A stretch of DNA of 64,000 nt from the NCBI RefSeq assembly GCF_030315745.1, contig NZ_JASXSH010000006.1:1-64000 (forward strand), written 5' to 3'. The position numbers were made by a program, and so were the translations under genes. Position 1 is the first letter of the stretch, and each line of letters begins with the position of its first letter. Of this stretch, positions 8,130-15,620 are shown one piece after another. This stretch comes from Gordonia heveisoli. Its GTDB lineage: Bacteria; Actinomycetota; Actinomycetes; Mycobacteriales; Mycobacteriaceae. The notes beneath the pieces are model-generated. The model made no database searches and was not told the DNA's origin. It was given only the letters and a program-made list of their open reading frames with translations.

Positions 8130-8893
8130 CGGACTTCCTTGTTGCGAACACCCTTGGGGTCGAGGACATCTCGAATGAGGGTGAGTTCTTCTTCGGTGGG
8201 ACGACGGGTCTCGGGGGCATCGGTGAGTCCGGCCACCTCGAAGGAGGTGTTCTCTGCGACCTCGTCGGCGGTGACCCCCGGATGCAGCGACAGTGCACGC
8301 ATCGTATGGTCCGGGCCGCCGAAGTCGAACACGCCGAGGTTGGTGACCACCCGGTGGATGTCGACGTCGTCGAAAGCCGGGTTGTCCGGATCCACCTTGT
8401 CGTATCCGACGCCGCAGACGATGTCCACGGTGTCGGTGAAGACCCGCGCCGTATGGCGCGCAACCCAATAGCTGGTCGGGTGATTGATGGTGTTTCCCGG
8501 GGCGCCACGCGATCCGAACATCTGCCGCGTCGGCTGCTGGAGCGGACCGAAAGCGGAGAGGTTCTGATTGCCGAACCGGTCGATCTGGTTGGCGCCCATG
8601 ACCACATGCCGACGGCCGGAGGCGACCACGTCGAACACCCGCGAGAACGGCAGCCAGCCCTCGATGGGGCCGGTCTTCCCGATCGCCGGGGTCTCGGCGA
8701 AGATCAGTGCCTCGCCGTCGGTGATGAGCAGATCGGGTTCGGAGGTGAGCCGCGCCAGGCGCGCGCCGAGAAGCGGCGTCGGGGCCATCGGGGAGGCGAG
8801 AATCTCACCGGCACCGGCGAAGATGTCCGCACAGCCGATGACGCAGTATTCGGCGCGGGTGATATCCACCGACGCGGCTGTTGAGGTGGTCAC
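8126..8893 (-). CDS. ipdB: Steroid-ring hydrolase/CoA-transferase-fold subunit IpdB
   Basis: A 255-residue beta subunit of the IpdAB pair. The family has the class I CoA-transferase fold but hydrolytically opens the last steroid ring in COCHEA-CoA. The segments GANQIDRFGNQNLSAFG, FGSRGAPGNTINHPTSYW and a long C-terminal DPKGVRNKEVR are typical. It overlaps ipdA upstream and ipdC downstream by four bases each, so the three are translationally coupled. Expression should follow the KstR2 operator upstream of echA20 at 10726-10739. Confidence 0.92.
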   Translation of the reverse strand: MTTSTAASVDITRAEYCVIGCADIFAGAGEILASPMAPTPLLGARLARLTSEPDLLITDGEALIFAETPAIGKTGPIEGWLPFSRVFDVVASGRRHVVMGANQIDRFGNQNLSAFGPLQQPTRQMFGSRGAPGNTINHPTSYWVARHTARVFTDTVDIVCGVGYDKVDPDNPAFDDVDIHRVVTNLGVFDFGGPDHTMRALSLHPGVTADEVAENTSFEVAGLTDAPETRRPTEEELTLIRDVLDPKGVRNKEVR

Positions 8894-9876
8894 TTGGCGT
8901 CCTCCTGTTCACTGCGCCAGGCGGTGACCTCGCGCTGATAGGTTTCCTCGTCGACCTCGAGGAAGCGGCGGGAGAAGGCCGCCCACGCCTCGGGGTCCTT
9001 GGCCGATTCCACATAGAACTGCTGGAACTTCTCGTCGCGCGCGTATCCGGAGGCCGCATCGGCGCCGGTAACATGCGGCCCGCTCGCTGCGCTCCCGGCG
9101 CCGGTCACATTCGGCCCGCTCGCTGCGCTCCCGGCGCCGGGTCCGGCGAAGGTGAAGTGCGCACCGTTGGGGGTGTGCACCACCCGATCGACATCCATCC
9201 TGTTGAGCAGAAGTCGCTGGTGCGGAACCGATTTCACCAGCACCTCGGTGGAGACGAGCTGGTCGGTCTCCAGGTAGCGGCGATCGGCGGCCGCGCAGTA
9301 GAGATTGTCGAAGTACGGGTCGATGCCGGTGTAGGCGGCATTGCCGCGGTTGTCGGCCAGATCGAGGTGCACGAAGGCCGCGTCGAGCCGGAGTGCGGGC
9401 ATCGCGATCAGGGTCTGGGTGCGCCCGTCGGGATCCGGATACGGGGATTCGACGGTCTTGAGCTCGCCCTCCCAGAAGTTGAGGACGTCGGAACCGAGGC
9501 CTGCGCGAATGGGCAGGAACGGCACCCGAGCCGCGGCCGCCTCCAGACCGCACTTGACCATGCCCTCGTCCATCTCGCGTACCTCGATGGCGCCGGTGGT
9601 GCGAGCGTGGGCGAACCAGGGGTCGTAGAAGGGCGCCGAGTCGAGCGAGACGAAGCCGTAGTAGGCGCGCCGGACCTTGCCTGCGGCACAAAGCAATCCG
9701 AGGTCTGGGCCACCGTAGGTCACGATCGTCAGGTCGGAGACGTCCGAACGGGCGAGTGCCCGGACCAAGGCCATCGGCTTGCGCCGGGAACCCCAGCCGC
9801 CGATGCCGATGGTCATCCCGTCGCGCAGTTCGCCGATGACCTCGTCGAGGGTGCTGGTCTTGTCGGTGCTGGTCAT
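8890..9876 (-). CDS. ipdA: Steroid-ring hydrolase/CoA-transferase-fold subunit IpdA with in-frame repeat insertion
   Basis: A 328-residue alpha subunit of IpdAB. MTIGIGGWGSRRKPMALVRA near the N-terminus, the TYGGPDLGLLCAAGKV segment and AYYGFVSLDSAPFYDPWFAH match mycobacterial IpdA closely. That protein is about 292 residues; the excess here comes from two tandem 12-residue units, GAGSAASGPNVT and GAGSAASGPHVT, plus flanks between HFTFAGP and YARDEKFQ. The ATG at 9876 follows the echA20 stop by one base, with GGAGG inside the echA20 end as ribosome site. The insertion lies before the C-terminal helices, so the enzyme may still be active. Confidence 0.92.
   Translation of the reverse strand: MTSTDKTSTLDEVIGELRDGMTIGIGGWGSRRKPMALVRALARSDVSDLTIVTYGGPDLGLLCAAGKVRRAYYGFVSLDSAPFYDPWFAHARTTGAIEVREMDEGMVKCGLEAAAARVPFLPIRAGLGSDVLNFWEGELKTVESPYPDPDGRTQTLIAMPALRLDAAFVHLDLADNRGNAAYTGIDPYFDNLYCAAADRRYLETDQLVSTEVLVKSVPHQRLLLNRMDVDRVVHTPNGAHFTFAGPGAGSAASGPNVTGAGSAASGPHVTGADAASGYARDEKFQQFYVESAKDPEAWAAFSRRFLEVDEETYQREVTAWRSEQEDAK
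9061..9132. repeat. Two tandem 36-bp repeats inside ipdA
   Basis: Units 9061-9096 and 9097-9132 differ at only two positions, and a third partial unit follows. Each holds the dyad-rich core CGCTCGCTGCGCTC. Being a multiple of three, they extend IpdA without breaking the frame. No spacers separate the units. Confidence 0.9.
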
Positions 9877-9877
9877 C

Positions 9878-10663
9878 TCAGGCGTTTCCTCCATGGCTGT
9901 TGGCCGCACTGCTGCGGGGCTTGCCGGTGGCGACGAAGGCATCGCGATGCTCATCGGCGACCCCGGCGAGGTTGAGTTCGAAGGTGAAACCCTGCTCGAG
10001 GCGGTAACTGGCCTTCACGTCGACCGGATCGATGTGGTTGATGGCCTCCTTCGCGGCGCGGATCACCCGGGTGTCCTTGACCGCGATCTGCTCGGCGACT
10101 TCGAGTGCGGTGTCCAGCAACTGTTCACGCGGTACCACCCGGTACACCGAGCCGAAGTGTTCGAGCTGCTGCGCGGTCACATTCTGCGCGGTGTAGTACA
10201 GCGTGCGCATCATGTGCTGAGGCACCAGCCGGGCGAGATGCGTTGCCGCGCCGAGGGCCCCGCGATCCACCTCGGGCAGCCCGAAGATCGCGTCGTCGGA
10301 GGCGACGATGACGTCGGCATTGCCGACCAGGCCGATGCCGCCGCCGACGCAGAATCCGTTGACGGCGACGATCACCGGCACCGCGCAGTCGTAGACGGCG
10401 GAGAATGCGGCGGCGCAACCGCGGTTGGCGCCGATCAGGGCATCGAATCCCTCGGTCGCCTGCATCTCCTTGATGTCGACGCCGGCATTGAAGCCGCGTC
10501 CCTCCGCGCGCAGGATCACCACGTGGGTGTCGGTGTCCTCGCCGGCCGTGGTGATGGCATCGGCGAGTTCGAACCATGCCGCCGATGGCAGTGCGTTGAC
10601 CGGGGGATAGTCGACGGTCACCGTCACGATCCCGGATGCGGTGCGTGTGGTGGTGATCGGCAC
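9878..10663 (-). CDS. echA20: Enoyl-CoA hydratase-family ring hydrolase EchA20
   Basis: A 261-residue crotonase-fold protein. EchA20 of Mycobacterium tuberculosis (Rv3550) hydrolytically opens ring D of a HIP-CoA derivative before IpdAB acts. The oxyanion-hole region is visible as FNAGVDIKEMQ, then NGFCVGGGIGLVGNADVIVA and FGLPEVDRGALGAATHL. The GTG at 10663 follows GAGAGG by about seven bases. It is the first gene of the echA20-ipdA-ipdB-ipdC operon and is divergent from two SDR genes across a perfect KstR2 site. Order and content equal Rv3548c-Rv3553. Confidence 0.92.
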   Translation of the reverse strand: MPITTTRTASGIVTVTVDYPPVNALPSAAWFELADAITTAGEDTDTHVVILRAEGRGFNAGVDIKEMQATEGFDALIGANRGCAAAFSAVYDCAVPVIVAVNGFCVGGGIGLVGNADVIVASDDAIFGLPEVDRGALGAATHLARLVPQHMMRTLYYTAQNVTAQQLEHFGSVYRVVPREQLLDTALEVAEQIAVKDTRVIRAAKEAINHIDPVDVKASYRLEQGFTFELNLAGVADEHRDAFVATGKPRSSAANSHGGNA

Positions 10664-10725
10664 CCGTGCTCCTCTCGTCGGATCCGCGTGGCAATGCCGG
10701 GGACTCCGGCTCGCACGCAGAACCA

Positions 10726-10739
10726 AGCAAGTGCTTGGT
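10726..10739. promoter_or_regulatory. KstR2 operator (perfect consensus)
   Basis: AGCAAGTGCTTGGT matches AnCAAGnnCTTGnT at every fixed position. It lies 62 bases upstream of echA20 and 20 bases upstream of the divergent SDR gene, so one repressor dimer could control both operons of the C/D-ring pathway. Confidence 0.9.
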
Positions 10740-10759
10740 TGTTTGGTAGGGTAGCACCC

Positions 10760-11596
10760 ATGAGTACGGAGTCGCAGGTGGACGTCGGGCTGGGTGGACG
10801 GGTCGTCCTGGTGACCGGAGGTGCCCGCGGGGTCGGAGCCGGGATCACCCGGGTGCTGGCCTCGCTGGGTGCTCGGCCGGTCATCTGCGGACGCCATCCC
10901 GACTCGATTCCCGACGATTTGGCCGCGCATCTGTTCATCTCCTGCGACGTGCGTGACGACACCGCGGTCGCGGCCATGATCGAGCGGATTCTCGGCGAAC
11001 TCGGCCGCCTCGACGGTGTTGTCAACAACGCAGGCGGGTCGCCGTTCGCGCTGGCCGCCGATGCATCGGCACGTTTCACCAGCAAGATCGTCGACCTCAA
11101 CCTGCTCGCGCCGTTGGCCGTCGCACGGCATGCCAACGCGGTGATGCAGCAACAGGATGGCGGGGGTGCGATCGTCAACGTCTCCAGCGTCAGCGGGCAT
11201 CGGCCCTCTCCGGGCACCTCCGCCTACGGCGCGGCCAAGGCCGGACTGGACAACCTGATGGGATCGCTGGCCGTCGAATGGGCGCCGCGGGTACGTGTCA
11301 ACTCGGTGGTCGCCGGGCCGGTGGAGACCGAACAGGCGCATCTGCACTATGGCGACGACGCGGGTATCGCCGCCGTCGGTGCGACCATCCCGATGGGCCG
11401 GATGGCCACCCCGGTCGACGTCGGGAATGCGGTTGCATTCCTCCTGTCGCCGCTGGCCGGTTACATCACCGGTTCGACGCTGACCGTGCACGGCGGCGGC
11501 GAGCGGCCGGCGTTCCTGGACGCGGCCACGGTCAACAGCGACACCGCACACAACGCCGCGAGTAGCGACACCGTCGGTACCGGCGTGTCGGCCTGA
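10760..11596 (+). CDS. Short-chain dehydrogenase/reductase, Rv3549c-like
   Basis: A 278-residue classical SDR. TGGARGVG is the dinucleotide-binding turn (about residues 19-26), VVNNAGG the structural NAG, and VSSVSG followed by YGAAK the catalytic Ser-Tyr-Lys set. It occupies the place of Rv3549c beside echA20 and starts 20 bases after the KstR2 operator, so it belongs to the ring-degradation regulon. Its exact step is not established as far as I know. The C-terminal 25 residues are Ala/Ser/Thr-rich and probably disordered. Confidence 0.85.
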   Translation: MSTESQVDVGLGGRVVLVTGGARGVGAGITRVLASLGARPVICGRHPDSIPDDLAAHLFISCDVRDDTAVAAMIERILGELGRLDGVVNNAGGSPFALAADASARFTSKIVDLNLLAPLAVARHANAVMQQQDGGGAIVNVSSVSGHRPSPGTSAYGAAKAGLDNLMGSLAVEWAPRVRVNSVVAGPVETEQAHLHYGDDAGIAAVGATIPMGRMATPVDVGNAVAFLLSPLAGYITGSTLTVHGGGERPAFLDAATVNSDTAHNAASSDTVGTGVSA

Positions 11597-11677
11597 CGGG
11601 CCGCCGCGCGGTGACGTCGGGTGCCACCTGAACATCGCACTGGATTGAGTAAGAACTCACGCTGGAGAGGAAAGACG

Positions 11678-12574
11678 TTGGGCGAGAAGTTGAATGAGGG
11701 GCGCGTCGCGATCGTGACCGGCGCCGGACAGGGCATCGGGCGCTCGCATGCGCTGGCCTTCGCGGCAGACGGGGCGAAGGTCGTCGTCAACGATTATGCG
11801 GCGGATTCGGCGAACGCAGTCGTCGAGGAGATCACGGCGGCCGGTGGTCAGGCGGTGGCTGCCGTCGGCGATGTGGCGGACTGGGCCGACGGCGGTGCCC
11901 TGGTGCAGACCGCACTCGACACCTTCGGCGGACTCGACATCCTGGTCAACAACGCCGGTTTCGTGCGGGATCGCATGCTGTTGTCACTCGGCGAGGACGA
12001 ATGGGATTCGGTGGTGCGGGTGCACCTCAAGGGGCATTTCGTGACGCTGCGGCATGCCGGCGCCTACTGGCGGGGTGAGGCCAAGGCCGGCCGCGCGCGG
12101 CAGGCTCGCATCGTCAACACCTCGTCGGGTGCCGGGCTGTTCGGCTCGGTCGGGCAGGGCAACTATGTGGCTGCCAAGGCCGGGATCCTCGGCCTGACGA
12201 TTCAGGCCGCGGCCGAACTCGGCGGCTACGGCGTGACGGTCAACGCGATCGCGCCGGCCGCGCGCACCCAGATGACCATGGGCGCGGGCGGGGAGATGGC
12301 CGAACAGATGGCGGCACCGGCCGACGGTTCCTTCGACGCGATGAATCCGGCGAACATCTCACCGCTGGTGGTCTGGCTCGCCTCACCGGGTGCCGGTGAG
12401 GTCAACGGTCGCGTCTTCGAGGTCGAAGGTGGCCGCATCACCGCCCTCGACGGCTGGCAGCGAAGCGCCGAGCAGGACAAGGGTGCCCGCTGGGAGCCCG
12501 CGGAGGTGGGGGCCGCCGTGGCCGACATCCTCGCCAAGACGCCGGCGCCGGTGCCCGTGTACGGGGCCCGGTGA
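11678..12574 (+). CDS. Short-chain dehydrogenase/reductase, Rv3548c-like (MFE-2 type)
   Basis: A 298-residue SDR of the type found in the dehydrogenase half of multifunctional enzyme 2. The motifs are TGAGQGIG, VNNAGFVRDRML, VNTSSGAG and NYVAAKAG. It resembles Hsd4A in this window (43736), including the C-terminal extension. The TTG at 11678 was chosen because GGAGAGG lies seven bases before it and the family motif begins nine residues later. It follows the first SDR by 81 bases and overlaps the next gene by four, so all three form one operon. A 3-hydroxyacyl-CoA substrate from ring degradation is likely. Confidence 0.85.
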   Translation: MGEKLNEGRVAIVTGAGQGIGRSHALAFAADGAKVVVNDYAADSANAVVEEITAAGGQAVAAVGDVADWADGGALVQTALDTFGGLDILVNNAGFVRDRMLLSLGEDEWDSVVRVHLKGHFVTLRHAGAYWRGEAKAGRARQARIVNTSSGAGLFGSVGQGNYVAAKAGILGLTIQAAAELGGYGVTVNAIAPAARTQMTMGAGGEMAEQMAAPADGSFDAMNPANISPLVVWLASPGAGEVNGRVFEVEGGRITALDGWQRSAEQDKGARWEPAEVGAAVADILAKTPAPVPVYGAR

Positions 12575-12942
12575 CCGCTGATCGTGCGGCCGGTCGGATC
12601 GCGGTGGCCAGGGCTTATGTCGACGCGCTGGTCAGTCACGATCCGAGTGGGGTGTCGTTGCATCCGGAGTGCACGCGCATCGAACTCGGCGTCAAGACCG
12701 GCCGCAGCGGTGCGCATATCGCGCGCAGCCTGGCGCGCGGCCCGCAGTTTCGGTTGATCACCCGGGTGAGCGGGTTCGTCGCCGAGGTCGACGGGCACAC
12801 CGTCGTCACCCGGTACTTCGTCCATGTGCGGCCGTCGGTGTTGCGACTTGCCGCCCCGGTGTCGGAGACCTTCGTCGTCGACGAGACCGACCGCATTCGG
12901 AAGATCGTCGCGCGCTTCGGGTTTCCCCGGCGTCGGCACTGA
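12571..12942 (+). CDS. SnoaL/NTF2-like small protein
   Basis: A 123-residue alpha+beta protein with an NTF2-like pattern: an N-terminal helix (ARAYVDALVSHDPSGVSLHP), then beta strands ending in an amphipathic C-terminus. The start GTG overlaps the stop of the SDR gene (GTGA), so it is translationally coupled to the KstR2-linked operon. NTF2-fold proteins include ketosteroid isomerases and hydratases, so a role on a ring-derived substrate is plausible. No catalytic Asp/Tyr set can be assigned with confidence. A strong terminator follows 19 bases later. Confidence 0.75.
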   Translation: MTADRAAGRIAVARAYVDALVSHDPSGVSLHPECTRIELGVKTGRSGAHIARSLARGPQFRLITRVSGFVAEVDGHTVVTRYFVHVRPSVLRLAAPVSETFVVDETDRIRKIVARFGFPRRRH

Positions 12943-12960
12943 GCGAAACCCCAGCGGGAT

Positions 12961-13002
12961 AGACGACAGCCACCGGGAGCGACCCGGTGGCTGTCGTCTT
13001 TT
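12961..13002. terminator. Rho-independent terminator
   Basis: Seventeen bases (12961-12977) pair perfectly with 12983-12999 across a 5-base loop, and the right arm runs into TTTT. This is an intrinsic terminator for the plus-strand SDR operon and may also serve the converging gene at 13018. Confidence 0.92.
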
Positions 13003-13017
13003 GTCGTGCTGGGTGCG

Positions 13018-13674
13018 TCAGGCGCTCGGTGCTCGCACGACCATCGGCACGCCGGGGAAGTACGCGGCCATCTCGGTACGGGACTTGCGTAGCGCGGCAG
13101 TGCCGAAACCGTGCTTGCGGTGGTCGGGGTGGATCCAGATCCGGACATCCACCTCGCCGTGCGTGAGTTCACCGAAGACGAAACCGACCTTCGCCGGACC
13201 TTCGACGGCGACGAGCCAGACGGCCTCCTCGTTGTCGACGCGGGCGGCCGCCTGGGACAGTTCCTCGGACAGTTCGGTTGCCGGAGCGCCCGATCCGTCG
13301 CCCGCGACTCCGAGTTCGTCGGTACGGACCGCGAAGAGGTCGGCGTCGGCGTCGGCGTCGAAGGGGCGCAGGTCGAGGGTGTCGCCGCTGCTGGCGGGTC
13401 GCTCGGCCAGCGTGAAGGTCAGCTCGGTGTTCAGATCATCGAGCTCGGCCTGGTTCTTGCGGCGTTCGTCCTTGGTGAGCTGCTTGAGCTTCATGTCCAG
13501 GATGGCCTCGGCGCCGAGCTGTGACTTGTCGAGTAACGCGGCGATCGCGGACGCGGCGTCCGCGTGGTTGTCCGCGTCGACGATGGTGTCGAGAACCTCG
13601 TGGCGACGCTCGAGTGCGGTGAGCAGGGCGTCGGTGATGTCGCGGCGGGTGGTGGCGAGGTCGAGATCAGTCAT
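13018..13674 (-). CDS. GyrA/ParC-like helical segment fused to a GNAT-like acetyltransferase domain
   Basis: A 218-residue protein with two parts. Residues about 10-80 resemble the end of the coiled-coil region of type II topoisomerase A subunits: LLTALERRHEVLDTIVDAD followed by AEAILDMKLKQLTKDERRK, as in the GyrA pattern QAQAILDMRLQRLTGLE. Residues about 120-215 look like a GNAT acetyltransferase, with VWLVAVEG, VGFVFGEL and VRIWIHPDHRKHGFGTAAL, where HRKHGFG matches the acetyl-CoA loop R/QxxGxG. The linker is acidic. It is divergent from an acyl-CoA ligase. I know no characterised member; its function is open. Confidence 0.8.
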   Translation of the reverse strand: MTDLDLATTRRDITDALLTALERRHEVLDTIVDADNHADAASAIAALLDKSQLGAEAILDMKLKQLTKDERRKNQAELDDLNTELTFTLAERPASSGDTLDLRPFDADADADLFAVRTDELGVAGDGSGAPATELSEELSQAAARVDNEEAVWLVAVEGPAKVGFVFGELTHGEVDVRIWIHPDHRKHGFGTAALRKSRTEMAAYFPGVPMVVRAPSA

Positions 13675-13756
13675 GAGTGCGATCCTAAGTCACTACTCGC
13701 AGGTAGGCTCGCGCGAAATTCACCGACGCGCCCGAATCGCCACTTGTGGGGAAAGT

Positions 13757-13770
13757 TAGAACGTGTTCAC
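13757..13770. promoter_or_regulatory. KstR-like operator, distal to the acyl-CoA ligase gene
   Basis: TAGAACGTGTTCAC matches TnnAACnnGTTnnA except for the last base; the GAAC/GTTC core is intact. It lies in the 194-base divergent region between the GNAT-fusion gene and the ligase gene. Confidence 0.6.
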
Positions 13771-13844
13771 CATTGGTGCTCGCGTCGTTGTCGGGGTAAA
13801 ACCCATGTAAAGACGCATGGAATGGCGGGATGCTTTCGCAATTC

Positions 13845-13858
13845 TGGAACACGTCCTA
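13845..13858. promoter_or_regulatory. KstR-like operator, proximal to the acyl-CoA ligase gene
   Basis: TGGAACACGTCCTA has one mismatch to TnnAACnnGTTnnA (GTC for GTT) and ends 11 bases before the ATG at 13869, a position that would block transcription. Confidence 0.6.
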
Positions 13859-13868
13859 GTCTGAGTGC

Positions 13869-15509
13869 ATGACGGACGAACAGTTGCAGACGACCGAATT
13901 CGATCCGCTGCGCGGCGGCACGCACATGGGGGACCTCATGGTGGCGGCACTGCGTCGGCACGCCAAGCGCAAGGTGCTGGTGCTCGGCGACACCGAACTC
14001 ACCGGCGGCGAGATGGCCGACGCCATCAGCCGCTACGTGCAAGCCTTTGAGGGGCTCGGTTCGGGGTCGGGGGCCGCGGTCGGCCTGCTCGCGCTCAACC
14101 GTCCCGAGGTCCTGTTGGTGATCGGCGCCGGACAATCGCAGGGCTGGCGCCGCACCGCGCTGCACCCGCTCGGTTCGCTCGATGATCACGCCTATGTCCT
14201 CTCCGACGCGGGTGTCACCACCCTCGTCATCGATCCGGTGCCGATGTTCGTCGAACGGGCCGTGGCCCTACTCGAGCGCGTCGACAGTCTCAAGCAGATC
14301 CTGACCCTGGGGCCGGTCCCCGAGGAACTGGCGGGCGCCGGCCGCGACGTCATCGCCGAGGCAGCCCAGTATCAGCCCAAGCCGCTTGTGGCCGCACAAC
14401 TCTCACCGGACCACACGGTGTCGATCACCTACACCGGCGGCACCACCGGCAAGCCCAAGGGCGTGATCGGCACGGCCCGCGCCATGGCCACGATGACCCA
14501 GATCCAGCTCGCCGAATGGGAATGGCCGGAACACCCGAAGTTCCTGCTCTGCACCCCGCTGTCGCATGCGGGTGCGGCGTTCTTCGTGCCGACCCTGATC
14601 AAGGGCGGGCAGCTGGTCGTGCTGTCGAAATTCGACCCGGCCGAGGTGCTGCGGACGATCGAGGAGGAGAAGATCACGGCGACCATGCTGGTGCCGTCGA
14701 TGCTCTACGCGCTGCTCGATCACCCCGACTCCCGCACGCGTGACCTGTCCTCCCTGGAGACGGTGTATTACGGTGCGTCGCCGATTAATCCGGTCCGCCT
14801 GGCCGAGGCCATCGAACGCCTGGGGCCGATCTTCGCGCAGTACTACGGCCAGTCCGAGGCGCCGATGGTCATCAGCTACCTGGCCAAGGACGATCACCCG
14901 GGGCCCGGCGAGGACCCCCGTCGCCTGAGTAGCTGTGGTCGACCGTCGGCCTTCCTGCGAACCGCACTCCTCGGCCCCGACGACAAGCCGGTGGCCAAGG
15001 GCGAGCCGGGTGAGATCTGCGTCGCGGGCCCGCTGCTCGCGGGTGGCTATTGGGGTCTACCCGAACAGACCGCCGAGACCTTCCGTGATGGCTGGCTGCG
15101 AACCGGTGACGTCGCCCGCGAGGACGAGGACGGCTTCTGGTACATCGTGGATCGCACCAAGGACATGATCGTCACCGGGGGGTTCAATGTCTTCCCGCGT
15201 GAGGTGGAAGATGTGGTGGCCGAACATCCTTCGGTCGGCCAGGTGGGTGTCATCGGCGTACCCGACGACAAGTGGGGAGAGGCCGTCACCGCAATCGTCG
15301 TGTTGCGCGCCGACGCCGATACCTCGGATGAGGCGAAGGCCGCGGTGAGCGCGGCCATCCAGCAGTCGGTGAAGGAGCGGAAGGGGGCGGTGCAGTCGCC
15401 CAAACAGGTCATCTTCGCCGAGTCGCTGCCGCTGACCGCGCTCGGTAAGCCGGACAAGAAGGCGCTGCGGGCCCAGTACTGGGCGGGCAACGACCGCGGC
15501 GTCGGCTGA
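13869..15509 (+). CDS. Acyl-CoA synthetase, FadD8-like
   Basis: A 546-residue AMP-forming ligase. The AMP loop is [14 protein letters not shown], followed by FAQYYGQSEAPMV, GWLRTGDVA and the C-terminal LPLTALGKPDKKALR carrying the catalytic Lys. Overall it recalls mycobacterial FadD8 more than FadD17 or FadD19; that assignment is from memory. Two imperfect KstR sites upstream suggest it joined the sterol regulon, making a sterol side-chain or related carboxylate a candidate substrate. It converges on a CYP125-like gene across a 21-bp hairpin. Confidence 0.87.
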   Translation: MTDEQLQTTEFDPLRGGTHMGDLMVAALRRHAKRKVLVLGDTELTGGEMADAISRYVQAFEGLGSGSGAAVGLLALNRPEVLLVIGAGQSQGWRRTALHPLGSLDDHAYVLSDAGVTTLVIDPVPMFVERAVALLERVDSLKQILTLGPVPEELAGAGRDVIAEAAQYQPKPLVAAQLSPDHTVSITYTGGTTGKPKGVIGTARAMATMTQIQLAEWEWPEHPKFLLCTPLSHAGAAFFVPTLIKGGQLVVLSKFDPAEVLRTIEEEKITATMLVPSMLYALLDHPDSRTRDLSSLETVYYGASPINPVRLAEAIERLGPIFAQYYGQSEAPMVISYLAKDDHPGPGEDPRRLSSCGRPSAFLRTALLGPDDKPVAKGEPGEICVAGPLLAGGYWGLPEQTAETFRDGWLRTGDVAREDEDGFWYIVDRTKDMIVTGGFNVFPREVEDVVAEHPSVGQVGVIGVPDDKWGEAVTAIVVLRADADTSDEAKAAVSAAIQQSVKERKGAVQSPKQVIFAESLPLTALGKPDKKALRAQYWAGNDRGVG

Positions 15510-15531
15510 GGCCGACCGGGTCTCGATCGCG

Positions 15532-15578
15532 AAGAGCCCGCCCTCACCAGGTAGTTCACCTGGTGAGGGCGGGCTCTT
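15532..15578. terminator. Bidirectional 21-bp hairpin terminator
   Basis: Bases 15532-15552 and 15558-15578 are exact reverse complements with a 5-base loop. The left arm starts with AA and the right arm ends in TT. It separates the convergent ligase and P450 genes. Confidence 0.92.
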
Positions 15579-15620
15579 GCTGATGGCTCGTCGCGGACGG
15601 GCGCCGCGAACGGCCTGTCC

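Noticed and set aside
8130..8468. 113-codon N-terminal extension of ipdC
   Set aside because: It overlaps ipdB in another frame; the ATGA overlap and family start support 8129.
9061..9132. Tandem 36-base units considered as a CRISPR array
   Set aside because: The units abut directly without spacers, lie in frame inside ipdA, and no cas genes are present.
9779..10759. Long N-terminal extension of the SDR frame starting at 9779
   Set aside because: It runs antisense through ipdA and echA20 and over the KstR2 operator. The SDR motif starts just after the ATG at 10760.
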